A stretch of 64,000 bases of DNA from Epichloe hybrida (taxonomy: Eukaryota; Ascomycota; Sordariomycetes; Hypocreales; Clavicipitaceae). The position numbers were made by a program, and so were the translations under genes. The stretch is taken from assembly GCA_019022495.1 (NCBI GenBank), contig JAFEKR010000014.1, positions 310,001 to 374,000 of the forward strand. Direction: 5' to 3'. Numbering within the stretch: the stretch's first letter is position 1; each line of letters starts with the position of its first letter. The notes below the pieces were generated by a model. The model saw only the letters and a program-made list of their open reading frames with translations, was not told where the DNA came from and searched no databases. Shown here piece by piece: positions 25,136 to 36,400 of the stretch.

Positions 25136-25658
25136 GCTTGTTCATTCTTTAGGCACAATGACCAAGAACGGACGCAGCCCTGCCACTGTAAAATTGGACA
25201 AGAATTCGAAAAAAGAAGGAAAAAGTGGGTTGGCTTGAGCAGTGCGCCGCGAGGCCATCGATGTTTAATCCCAAGGCGGGTTTTTTTTTTTTTTTTTTTT
25301 TTTTTTGGGTGATCTTGAAGATGTGAAGATGTGAAGATGTAGATCTGTACAATACTCACTTTTCTTCTTCTTTATCGCAAATTACAAAATACACATAGAT
25401 AGGCATCTTTAGCATGGCATGACCTCACTCTGGCGCCGCAAGGGGTGGCAATCGTTATCGGATAGATCGAGGACCGGAAGGCAGGAGGCGAGAGCGCTCT
25501 TTCCACTCTCAATACTTCTGAAATTCCTCATGAGGATGCAATCTCTGCCTCATTCATGACAACACAAGATACCACGCAACTTGACTGACAGCGCCCTCTT
25601 CATTCCAATTACATTTCACTGTGCGTCAGATCACCTCACAGAGAGAGGAAGCAGGCCC
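25136..25658. other. short intergenic region
   Basis: 3' flank of the OPA3-like gene with a poly-T tract at about 25,281-25,306, then the putative promoter of the next gene. Nothing else is evident. Confidence 0.5.
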
Positions 25659-26418
25659 ATGTTTTCTTCACGTCTTCGCAGCAGGAAGGAATGGGCGCAA
25701 GTTGTTCCAGATTTCCTCAAACCTCCCACCAAATGGAAAGGTCAGTACTCCGCAGGCTTAGAAACAAAGCGGCTTCGTGCTCCTGACAGCGCAAGAATCA
25801 AACCTTCCCGATCACGATGTCGATTTCCAATTCTCATCGAACGGATGCAGAGAAGTCTTTCGCATCTTGCTCATGTCCAGCACACAAGCACTTGACAGTG
25901 ATGAGAAGCAGAGGATTGAACACCTTGCCGGTCAAGAATGTGCCAGGAAAGGAGTCATGCTTCTCTTGCAAGGTCAAGACGCAATGTCTCCGTGGATGAG
26001 ACTTCAAATGCAGTATGTTGGCCTTCCGCATGAGTCGTCAGACGGTGTACGTCCTTACAACATGGCTGGCATATATAGCATGCTTCGGTACAACAACATC
26101 TCGCTCATGCCACTTTCGAGCGCTCACCAACTCATTACAACTATCGAAAACCTACGAAACCATTGCAATTCAGTGACCAACCATGGCGATGAGCCTGACG
26201 AGCAGGTGATGCGGAGGGAAATTGTTCGAAATTGTGTTCGTGGGCGTCCTTTGGCAGACTGTAAAATAGCAAACCTGATGTCGCGTACCACGGGATTGTC
26301 ACATCTGGCTACCCTCGTGGAGACAGAAGAAGGGCAGCTGCGAATTTGCAATGCGTTGGGGGAAGAGGACGGACGTCGACTAATTTCATACTTTCAAGAC
26401 GGTCCCAAAACATTGTAG
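25659..26418 (+). CDS. hypothetical protein, two exons predicted (236 aa)
   Basis: The proposed gene starts at ATG 25,659. Exon 1 is 25,659-25,740, the intron is 25,741-25,789 (49 bp, GTCAGT...CTGACAG), and exon 2 runs from 25,790 to the stop at 26,418. The join gives a smooth reading frame (KPPTKWKAQESNLPDHDVDFQF), whereas each exon alone has an arbitrary start. The product is soluble-looking, with no signal peptide or membrane segment, and mixed alpha-helical in feel (EKQRIEHLAGQECARKG, ENLRNHCNSV). I recognise no domain. The long frame in exon 2 and its ordinary amino-acid composition favour a real gene; the first exon is less certain. Confidence 0.55.
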
Positions 26419-27995
26419 CAACGCCGTCCGTGGCCCACAAACATGGAAGATTAAACGAAGGCCGGCATCAGTTCTGAGAAGCGATTTGGAGGTTTGACAT
26501 GATTGATGACGCTCTTCAAGAGCACACGTCAGATTTATTCATTCTCTCACACAACCACCGTCGCAGATGGGCCAGACGTTGGGACCAACAAGGCTGAGTT
26601 GGACAAATATGGCCGATGACCGCGGCGGTCGAATCAATCCGGGACCAAGAATCGAACCTCGGGCGGCGCTAACTTACCTCGTAGTAGGTGAGGCATGTGA
26701 GACATGATGATTGTCCCATCTCTCAGCACCCATAAGCCCTGTTGAAAGAATTGCTTGCATCTGTATTTGCAATCGCATGATGATCAAACCGCCACCACAC
26801 CCACACACGGAAAAGTTGAGGGAAAAGAAGAAAAGAAAAAAAGAGGAACTGCAGGCGTACAACGGCCAACAAGCAGACGTTCTACGGATCCGTACATTTG
26901 AGTGTGATGTCGGGCGTGGTTGGCTGTACCATCGGTGCACCGGGTGGGCACTGATGCAGCCACCTCCAATCAACGAACTGGCAGAGCCGCCGGGAGTGGC
27001 CGGGGCATGGGTGGCATGGGTACAGTTTTAGTAAGTGTGGCTTCCCGTCAGATGACAGATTCGCGTACATGTACGGATCCGTACGGAGTACGGAGTACAT
27101 GGGGACCATTGACTATTTCTTGGTGGTGCGTGCGTGCTCCGTTGTATGTAGGGTTGTATTCCATGGAGAATAGGCCGAAGTGGCGTGTGTTGGTCCGGAA
27201 CCGGGATGAGCTGGATTGATAGAGGAGCTCTCCCTAATCCCTATGTACAGTGGGGGTACATGGTACATAAAAAGCTATTAGTAAGTGGTTGCAGGTCAGT
27301 CAGTGCCCGTGGGTCTGGCGGCCAAAGCAAGTCAGTGTGGCGGGGAGAATCGCATCATGACGGGGCCCTACGGACTAGTTAGTCTACGGATCACACGAAT
27401 CTTTCGAAACCCGCCTCGGTCGCGCGAGCGTTGGGGAGAACCTTGGGTGTTGCCGAGCATGGACACAAAGAAAAGGAATTATCATCATCGCATATGTTCA
27501 TAGTCAGTGGGTGGGGAGCCAGATCGGAAGGAACGGTGACGGAGTAGTCCGTACTCCGTAGTTAGTTGAGCTTATTATTATTATTAGGGCGTTGCATTGC
27601 GTCTGAGAGAATACAACATGCACATATGTAGAAAGAAGAGCTGCTTCTGGTGCCATTGCATTGGCGATTCAGAGGCTCAGAAAAGGAGCGACGAATGAAT
27701 GGGTCGAGAATCGACGATGGCGGAAAGATGCGAATTGATACAAGCAATTGTCCAGGACTATCATGAAGCAGAATATGGACAGCTGATACTGATGATTGAC
27801 GGGTGACAATGTGACTAGTCCGTACGCAGGACAGCAACGACTAGATCTGACGGTGGCTGTAACCAATTGGGGAAAGCAGGTGGCGACTCGGTGACATGGA
27901 CCACTCACAATGTGGTCATGCAGTGTGGACCGTGGTCATGCATGCAATGTGCATGCAATGTGGCACATGTTGAGTGAGAAACGGCAGGGGCGCCC
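26419..27995. other. intergenic region with clustered palindromic motifs
   Basis: No supported gene. It carries two copies of the palindrome TACGGATCCGTA (26,883-26,894 and 27,072-27,083), overlapping TACGGAGTA motifs at 27,082 and 27,089, and TACTCCGTA at 27,552. A box-B-like string is at 26,648-26,659 but no tRNA can be folded around it. Confidence 0.5.
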
Positions 27996-28445
27996 CTAGC
28001 TAGCGACCGACGGCAAGGGTGCTGATTGGCCGTGAGGGAGCCCGTAACCGCCGCCGACAACTTCTCCAATCACCTCGAGCCACACGGTGATTTGTCGTCC
28101 CAGACGCCAAGACTCCAGAGTGCTGCTGCCCGCCTCGATACATACACGCACAGTCCGGACGTACAGTAATAAACTCTCGAAATAATGAATAATGCCACCC
28201 ACCTGCGGCCGCTCTCCCTCTGCCTCTGCCTCTGCCTCTGTGGCCTCGGACCTGTCCTGGCGAAGACGCCCCAACCGACCCCCATGCGCTGTTGCATCCT
28301 GAATGGCGTCAATGGTTGTCCCCACCGCTTTCCTTACGAGGCGGGGCGCCGGTGGCTTTCTACGTACTATTTCCACCTTGGCCGGGTTCTCCTCAGTGCT
28401 CACGCCTTTCTCGCAAGCTATCTGGTCCATGTTCGCCGGGTCCAT
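27996..28445 (-). CDS. possible small hypothetical protein (149 aa), weak
   Basis: A single open frame from ATG 28,445 to the stop at 27,996. The product starts MDPANMDQIACEKGVSTEE, contains a Glu/Ala repeat (EAEAEAEGE) from a CTCTGC/CTCTGCC microsatellite, and ends without a recognisable domain. Nothing supports it apart from frame length and reasonable composition, and a competing frame on the opposite strand is nearly as long. Listed as a candidate only. Confidence 0.25.
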   Translation of the reverse strand: MDPANMDQIACEKGVSTEENPAKVEIVRRKPPAPRLVRKAVGTTIDAIQDATAHGGRLGRLRQDRSEATEAEAEAEGERPQVGGIIHYFESLLLYVRTVRVCIEAGSSTLESWRLGRQITVWLEVIGEVVGGGYGLPHGQSAPLPSVAS

Positions 28446-29670
28446 GCTCGGGACGGGCGCCTACCCCGGCGGTTGCAGTCGAGGTATGCTTTGTATCCGA
28501 TTGTCTCTTAATAAATCCAGCTATCCTTCTGCTACCGCCCACGTTAGAACCTCCCTGGACCTTCCTTCCCCTCCCCCCCTACAGCAACCATATACTCCCA
28601 GATTCACGTCTCCGACGCCGTCTTGTCTAATTCTCAGCAGCTTCAAAACACCCCCGTTCATGCAAGGAATAGAGAAACTCTCCTCATTCTGTCACGACTT
28701 CAGACGAAACTGCTAGTGCCTCCTACCTAGCCATATCTGGGCCCAGACAAAGAAGAACCTGAGATATCCCCGTCACGCAAAAGCGCACAACGCCGCAGAT
28801 CAGACGGGTGGCATTTCTCGTCTCTCCCACATCTAAAACACCGTAGCGGAGAACATTCAGCAAGAGAAAACACTCGACAAGCTCCACAGGCTCTGCCGTC
28901 TCAGGAACATTTATGACAATTCAACTACACCCCGGCCCGGTGAAAAGAGGGTGATGCCGTACGGATGCCTGCTGATCATTCACCACTGATTCTACCACGA
29001 TTTCGCCATTCGGTACCGAGTCGTCAACTTCATCCGATACTGTGTCCGTCTCGCTAGCTGCCAGAGTCTGATACAAGGGCTTGAGTTAGCCTCGCCCCTG
29101 CTGGCTACGGCCCAGTCTTCTGGGTATAGCCTTGCTCTTGACCCATTTCTCTTTCCATATCAGAGTCACCCGAATTCCTCCCTCTGTTGGGAGATAAGTC
29201 ATCTCTTTGTCTCCATCGAGATCTCATCCGGTCTCTTTTTTTTTTTTGCCCCACCTCCAACAGCTGGGGTCTGCCGGAAGCCACTTAATATCAACCCGCC
29301 TTTCATTTATTCACTTACTTACTTGCCTTCTTTTTCTTCTTTTTCTTCATTATCTTTTTTCTATTGTGTTGGTCTGGCTACCAGCACGCACTACCTATTT
29401 CTTCAAGTCTCCCACCTTAATTTAATCAACTTGTACTATACACCCGCAAGAGAAAACACAAGCGCCCCGACGGCATATTACATTGATGCGGCTTCTTCCC
29501 GGGCACTTCTCACGGGCATCCAATAACTAGACAACGGAGAAGCAAAGTGTGGAGATTTATCATTGCCAGGACATCGTCGCAAGGCAAAGGCTTGGTACAT
29601 TTGGCAACAAAAGAAAAGGAAGCGAAAGAAAGTGTGTGAATAACAGAGCAGAAGATCAATACCTGGCGCA
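28446..29670. other. intergenic, probable promoter and leader of the DUF-family membrane gene
   Basis: C/T-rich DNA typical of fungal promoters and leaders, with a T-tract at about 29,237-29,247 and TTCTTTTTC runs near 29,330-29,360. No gene is supported. Confidence 0.5.
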
Positions 29671-30237
29671 ATGGGTAGACTGATCAAGAACCACTTGGGT
29701 CGATTAATCATCCTGACCGCGGCGACTTGTACGTCCTTCTCCTAACAAAACAACATCACCCCAAATCAAGAACCGGTCCGATATACTAACCAGTGTTACA
29801 GATCAGGTGGCTGCCGCTATCGAAGGCTTTTTCTGGCCCAAAGTTTTCTGGGATTTCTTAACAAAGAATCTTGATGCCGCGGTCAAGCCTATTCCGATTT
29901 TGCAGTCCATAAACATACTATTCGGACTCAGCATGCTCGCCCTGGAATGGCCGCTCGTTTTTGTTGCCGGCTCGAGTCTTCATCGATCCCTCGAATTCCG
30001 TCTTGCCATCCTGCCGCTGACGGCAATTGCCTCGGTTCTCATGTATCAATCTACCAATCCAGCCATCTACTATGTGATTGGCATGGTCGTGTACTTTTGG
30101 GCCTATAGTGAAGGCGAGGTATGTAACATGCATGCTCAGGCTCTCCTGCGCCTCATGCTAATCAGACGCAGATAATATGCGCCAAACCATGGACATTACC
30201 GCAACGAGGATTGATGAGTTCTGGCACGAGAGTATGA
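29671..30237 (+). CDS. small multi-pass membrane protein, fungal DUF family (DUF7727-like), three exons (146 aa)
   Basis: Exons 29,671-29,728; 29,802-30,118; 30,172-30,237. Intron 1 (73 bp) has GTACGT, branch ATACTAACC and TTACAG; intron 2 (53 bp) has GTATGT and CGCAG. The product begins MGRLIKNHLGRLIILTAATY. It has about four hydrophobic segments: after the start, around SINILFGLSMLALEWPLVFVA, around LAILPLTAIASVLMY, and around YYVIGMVVYFWAY. It ends with an ICAKPWTLPQRG-type tail encoded by exon 3. This matches a conserved, uncharacterised ascomycete family that I recall as DUF7727; the number should be checked. Function is unknown; location is probably an internal membrane. Splice sites restore the conserved frame at both joins. 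Confidence 0.85.
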
Positions 30238-32163
30238 TATTTCTCAACTGGACATCGCACCCCAAGTCCAAGATTTACGAGGGCCGACATTCTGGTTTCT
30301 GGCTCTCGATACGATTTCCATTACCGATCATCCGATTATTTGTTTTGCATTTAGCGCGGCGTTATGAGTGATAGTGGTACTATTCATGATTTTAACCCTC
30401 ACGGAAGCACTCAGCATGTCTGTGGATAGCGGCGACTTTTTCTTCTTCTTTTATTTCTTTTTCTTTTTGTTTTCTCATTCCCTGATGGGATTGCATGTCG
30501 GTATTCAGGGGGCAACTAGGATAGAGACGGCACAGAGCGATGCAAATGCAGGGGAATGCCATCATGTTCCATGTTGACCTCGTTCTTGAGCCAACTCACT
30601 TCTTGTACTGGGCCAGGAGAAGACGCATTAGGCTATCACGTCGACATTACAAGTGGGAAGCATACAGACTTGGCGCCAGCATCAAGTCGATTTTCCGACC
30701 AACCATTACTACATCATAGTTAGCGTCTATACTTTGATTCAAGGTGACAGGGGCACCAGATATCCGGAGGAGAATATGAACAATTGACGTCGAATCCAAT
30801 GAATCGCGCTCATCATCTTTCGGCATGTTCTTGGAAGCCAGAAGGCCTAACTTACTCGCAACCCGTTAATAGGACTGTTCGGCCGTGACGACGGCATAAA
30901 GCCAGCGGCGAAACCTCCGTGTCAGACAGACCCCGTAATGGAGTCCACTTGTGGCTAGTCAGGAGGAGTCAGCCCAGCGTTACAGCCTTCGTCTGGTCTC
31001 GGGAACGTGAGACACGGAATGTTGCCAAGATGAGCCTTACTATGGAGTATCCCACCAGGAGGTCTATTGAGCGAGAGTGACGAGACGACGAAAAGGGAAG
31101 AAAAAACAAGACGATCAATTGCCGGGACAGAACAAGATTGAAATTGGATGGCAGCGGGAATATTTGCACAGACAGGTCTGTGCGAGCGTGCCGCAGCATT
31201 TTCACTCATGTTGCGATCGCGCAAGAGCAGAAGAAGGTATAGATTATATTTCAGAGATGAATCCAATCGTCGAGTTCCGCCCCCATCTCCGGCGACCGAC
31301 TAGCAAAGGGGACCATCTTTCAATCCAACGGACGCTAGCATTTAGTGACATGGATTTGTCCATGGCTAAAAAAAAAAAAAAAAGAGGCACAATGGCATCG
31401 TCTCCATCTGAAGCATCGAGGGCATATACGCACAAACTACGTCAGTTCGGTCCAGACACGGTTTGCCTCCACAATGACAACGGATTGACGCAAGGCCGGT
31501 GCGCCACGACGTGAAAGGAACTCTGAACAATTCACTTCTTCACGAAGCACGGTACCGTGAACGGCAATGGGACGTGAGGTCTACTAATAAGGAAAAAATA
31601 GGCGATTCTTTAGTCCTTGATGTTGAGCAACATGTCCAATTGCTACTACTATTTCTAAACTAAGAGCATCTTATTCTTAACCGCACCCGTCAATTTGACC
31701 AGAGTCATCTCCCCCACCCCCCGCCAAAAAAAAAAAAAAAGAAGAAGAAGAAAAACCACCAAAGGGCTCCTCCCCCTTCCCCTCCTCCCGTGAAGCCAAA
31801 AACGTCACCGCCGACCGACTCACCCGTCACAGCAAAGTACCCACCCCACCGCCAATGACGTAGCTCCCCAGGCACCCCGCAACCGAGCTCCAAAGTCTAG
31901 CCAAAGCTCACAAAGCTTCATCTTATTAAAGGCCATTTCTCGCCCCCTTCCATCTTCCCCCACCCTCCCTTCTCTCCCCCTTCCCACACATTCAAGCAAT
32001 CTTCCTCACGCATTCCGAAACAGAGAAGCCAGAAACGAGATTTCTCTTGACGAAGCTCACAAACTTTCATCTCCCTCACTCAAATTCCAAACGGGACCAA
32101 ACCTCCCCCCCCCCCTCCTCTCAAAAAAAAAACCCTCACGCGATACCCCGCATCCAGCTCAAG
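30238..32163. other. intergenic, no supported gene
   Basis: Nearly 2 kb after the DUF-family gene. T-rich at 30,440-30,475, A-tract at 31,368-31,382 and A/G run at 31,727-31,756, then a C/T-rich leader with a CA/TC composition before the next start codon. Open frames are short and featureless. Confidence 0.55.
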
Positions 32164-33027
32164 ATGACCCGCGGCGAAGCCACACAGACAAAGATCCATT
32201 TCCAAGGCCGCAACGACGATTTCCTCATCTTCGTAGATGACGTAGAGGTGTACAAGAAGTGGTTGAAGGGAGATACCTCGATCCCCCTAGCTCAATTCGT
32301 CTCTTCTTTCAAGATCTTCCACACCCACAAGTATGTTTTCATTCCTCCTCCTCCTCCTTCTTCTTCATCACCCGTTCCTTCGCAAATCTCCCGGCGTTGG
32401 TACGATTATCGTAGGGCCATGATATCAATCATCAGTCGCTTCTGTTTCGTCATGCCTAGCTTCACAAGGCAATTCGCACAGCGAATAAGAAGCGATTGAT
32501 GACTGACATCATGGCCCTACGACAATCGCACGAACGTCGGGAGATCGATCTACAAAGTCCGATGGATCAACGGCAATGATTCACCCCGCCGATGCGATGA
32601 CGAAGCCATCTCCGAACAAAAGAGCCTTGGAGACCTTCATAAGCCGTAATTCGGGTTGAAGGCTAGGCGAAGAGGCCAGGGACCGGATGAAAGTCCCAAG
32701 ACTTGGCACACACACACCCCATGATGAAAGCGCAGCTCACTGACGAATGGACGGACCATAGGCAAGGCAACCAGGGCACGTACGATGCTGCTCCCAAGCA
32801 CATTTTGGCCGCAGAGTTTGACACAGAGGATGAGGACGAGGTCATCAAGAAGATCCTCAAGGAGGGCTCCATCCATACCATGGAGGTACGTGGCACTACT
32901 ATATCCCCCCCCCCCCCCCCCCTGCGCTCGTCCCCCGTGTTAGAACTGTCTCTGATGAAGATGCCTGCAGATGCCTGCCCGACAAGGTGTCACGAACGAC
33001 AGCATGAGCTCCATGAAGGCCCGCTAA
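32164..33027 (+). CDS. Rtc3-like protein with SBDS N-terminal fold, three exons (115 aa)
   Basis: Exons 32,164-32,330; 32,762-32,885; 32,971-33,027. The spliced product begins MTRGEATQTKIHFQGRNDDF. It carries the SBDS-N-like pattern FLIFVDDVEVYKKWLKGD, continues with FKIFHTHKQGNQGTYDAAPK and then EDEVIKKILKEGSIHTM, and ends MPARQGVTNDSMSSMKAR. This is the small stand-alone relative of the SBDS/Sdo1 N-terminal domain known from yeast Rtc3 (YHR087W), linked there to RNA metabolism and stress. Intron 1 is unusually long (431 bp) for this window and contains a 57-bp-arm inverted repeat. Intron 2 (85 bp) has a 14-C run. The second half of exon 1's frame runs on into the intron, so an unspliced reading would give a false 3' end. 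Confidence 0.85.
32387..32544. repeat. 57-bp inverted repeat (hairpin) inside intron 1 of the Rtc3-like gene
   Basis: Left arm 32,387-32,443 (begins tctcccggcgttgg) and right arm 32,488-32,544 (ends gtcgggaga) are reverse complements at 50 of 57 positions, separated by 44 bp. Six of the seven mismatches are A/G transitions between the aligned arms. In the pre-mRNA it would form a long stem-loop. It could be a MITE inserted in the intron or a functional hairpin. Confidence 0.9.
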
Positions 33028-33414
33028 AGCGCCCCGCTATGAACGTCAGGCGATGATGATGATGAGGTATGGATTTTTTTTGGTAAGGCATGAGATATCT
33101 ACTTCCGACAATTCGGAAATTTTTGTACTTTTACGAAAATGAAGACATGGATCGCAGTCGACGTGGCACACAAGGCTTGGCCGCGTCCAACATGTCTCGC
33201 ACTCATTAGTTGCTAGATAGCAATCAATGATCTTCTCGTACCCGGAAACGGTACTACTATTAATATTATCATGACTTGTATAATTATGCCAGTGCAGTGC
33301 CAATGCAGGCTGCCGCCATGCTACTCGAAAAGGCGCCAGCTACCCTCAAATACGCTCGCTCAGTATCATTTGCACGACACGACCCCATCGACTTAATGCA
33401 GCTCTCTAATGATG
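33028..33414. other. intergenic between convergent Rtc3-like and NLR genes
   Basis: About 390 bp holding the 3' flanks of two convergent genes; includes a short GATGAT run at 33,052-33,064. Nothing else is seen. Confidence 0.5.
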
Positions 33415-36400
33415 TTATGCCGAATACATTTCGGGACGCTTAGGAAAGTCAAAATAGAGGAACGTGACTTTGCCGGACGCGTGTCCCAAAATCACAATAT
33501 CCTCACACACTGCCAGCACATTTGATGTATAGCTCGTCGGCAGCAACATCAGGACGCCTCGCCCTTCTATCCACACATGGCCCAGCCTTGCCTCGGCCTC
33601 CATGCCAGGGAAAGCGACTGGTTTGTAGACGAACAGAGTGTTGTCTGGTGCTTTCTTGTTCAGTGCCGACTGCTCAGAAGCACCCATGTTTACAGAACCA
33701 GCCGTCGTCACCAAGGTTTCGCCGTCCGCCGCAAAGGCCATGTGCGAAAACGACTCTTGCTGATTGATCAGCCTGCGCCTTGAGTTTGATGCCTTCTCCA
33801 AGGCGTATATACAGCCATTGCTGGACCCCATCATAACAGCCGAGTCATCCGGGGTGAAGACCAATGCAACAGGCTCATCCGCACTCTCCTTCTCAAACAC
33901 GTGTGCCTGGTCACCACTTGTAGTGTCCCACAGAACAACACAGCCAGTCTGATCCACCGACGCCAGAGTCTTGCTGTCGTTGGAAAAGACGATGCAGGAT
34001 TGGGTTTCGCTCTGCCCCTTGATGGGCACGCTTGATCCAGATTCCACCGTCCACAGTCTGATGGTCCTATCGTAAGAGAAGGAGGCGACCGTCTTGCCGT
34101 CTGGCGCAAATGCAATGCATCTGACGGCCGACGAATGACCTTTCCAGATCTGGAGACATTCGGCACTCTGGATATTCCACAGTCGCACAGTCTTATCGCT
34201 AGACCCGGAAGCCAGAGTTTGACCATCTGGGGAGAATGCGACAGAACGTACAGCGTCCTGATGGCCACCCAACCGATGCAAGCATTCTCCTCGTTCAATG
34301 TCCCAAATCCGAATATCCCTGTCATGAGAAGCTGTGGCTGCCATTGTCTTGTCGGGAGAGACCACTACATCTGCGATCCGGCTGCGATGGCTTCGCGCCT
34401 CTTCTTGCTGACTCCAATCTTTCATGTCCAGAAGACGAGTAGTGTCCTCTAAGCCACCCATGGCGACAGTCTTGAGGTCCGGCGATAATGCGATCGTGGG
34501 CCAATTGTTCCATCCTGGGCTGAAACTTCGCTGACAAGTTCCACTCTCGATATCCCACAGGCAGATTGTGCCATCGGTCGAAACCGAAGCAAGCGCCTTA
34601 CTATCAGCCGCAAACGTAAAGTCTCTAAAAGCTTCGTCGTGTCGTTTGAGCACGCGGGCACTGTGACCCGTGCCAGCAGCAACATCCCACACCCCAATCA
34701 GATTTTCAAGCAACGACACAGCCAAGACCCTGTTGTCTGGTGACAAGGCAATGATACTCTTGGTCTCACCCTTGGCTGCGAATATCGGGTGCATACTTTC
34801 CGTTGCCACGTCCCACAGATGCACTGTGGCATCATTGAGAACCAAGACAACGCTCTTGTTATCTGAATGAAAGTTTGCACAAGCAATCGTGTGCTTTTCT
34901 GGGTGAGTGATGGTTCGTGTCTGTGTCTTGGTTTCCACATCACAGACATGTAACGTATCGCCATACACAGCCAATATAGATTTCGAGTCGGGAGAGAAGC
35001 TCAGCTCTTCCGCAATACCAGTAGAGTCGGGAAGGAAGACGGTGCAGGCCGGAGTCCATGTTTCCGTGTTCCATATTGTCAAGGAACCTTCAGTGCCCGT
35101 GGAGAAGAACTTGCCGTCCTCGGAGAAGGCCACAGCTGTGACAGAACCGTACCGACCGTCGAGGGTGCGCGTGTTGGAGTCACCAGTTTGATGCGTGGTG
35201 ATCATGCCACGAATGAAACCTAGACGCTCATCCCATCCGAACTTGCGAATGGAGCCATCATTTGGACTGAATAGCAAGCCGGTGCCGTATGTCTGCAGAG
35301 CTGCCGCCTTGATGGTCGACTTGTGCATGATGAGAAAGCTTGCGGCATCCCGCAGGAATTCTTGAAGCGGAGGAGAGGATTGGAAGCGCGACTAAACAAG
35401 TGTGTGAGCATGCTGCTCAGCACTGTGCAGTCTAGATACCATTCAGTTGGCGTTCAAATTCCTTACCTGAGCGATAAGCATCCTCATGGATTCCAATGCC
35501 CCCGGCAGTTTTCCAAGAAGTGACAGGCTTTCGACCCAGCGGAGGAAATACTTCTTGAAAAACGAGAGAACCCTTTTAGACGTGACGAGCTGTGCCGGTG
35601 TGTTTGTGCCACTGGCATCACAGAGATGATGTATCCAGAATGTGCTGGAATAGGCTATGCCAGCCAGAGGGTCATTATCGGACCCATTGATCGAGTCACC
35701 AAGAAGCCTTGGGAAGTATCCGTTTCCTGGCAAGTAGTACATGTTGTGCTTGAGGGTGTGCTGCATCTCATCAATCGAACGATGAGCGATATCCTGATGA
35801 CTCATGACGAAATCGCCTCGCTCGAGCATTTCACTATACGTCCCGCGCAAGTAGTCCCTGGCAGATTGGTGAACAAGTGAAACTACCCTGCCAGTCATGG
35901 CAAGCAGCGAACCGCAAGCTTTGACAATGTCCAAAGGGTTGATGGGGGAACCTAAGCCTGCAATGACCCCAAGTTCTCGTAGTGTGAGTGGCCGGTAAGC
36001 AAGATACACGGCTGCAATGGCGCTTCTGCAGCGCTTCTGCCGCCGACTGTCGTACCCATTCATCTTGGCCATCATGTAGGCGTACAGAGCCGGAAGACCC
36101 GAGGGCAATTTCTTCATGGTCTCCACCGCATCCTTGCCCTCGACCCCTCGAAGCTCCTTGAGCGCAAGAGCAGCCCACAGAAAGGTATTGGAAGCTCGGT
36201 CACAGATTTCGTTGGACAGGTCGACCAACAGAGAGATGTCCTCATAGCCGGGCACTTCGCTCAACTCGGAGAGTTTGTACGTGATGTAAGCATGCACTGG
36301 TCCTTCCAACCTCTGGGCGTCCAGCTCTACAAGAGCCTCATCGACACCAGGTTTCATCAAGTCAAGCCCCGGTCTGCTAGAAACTAGCCACCTGACTTTG

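Noticed and set aside
26640..26720. Possible minus-strand tRNA or SINE (box-B-like ggttcgattct)
   Set aside because: Only box B fits; no box A at the right distance and no seven-base acceptor stem pairing could be made.
28185..28716. Plus-strand open frames opposite the weak 149-residue candidate
   Set aside because: Mutually overlapping, repeat-driven starts, and no conserved motif.
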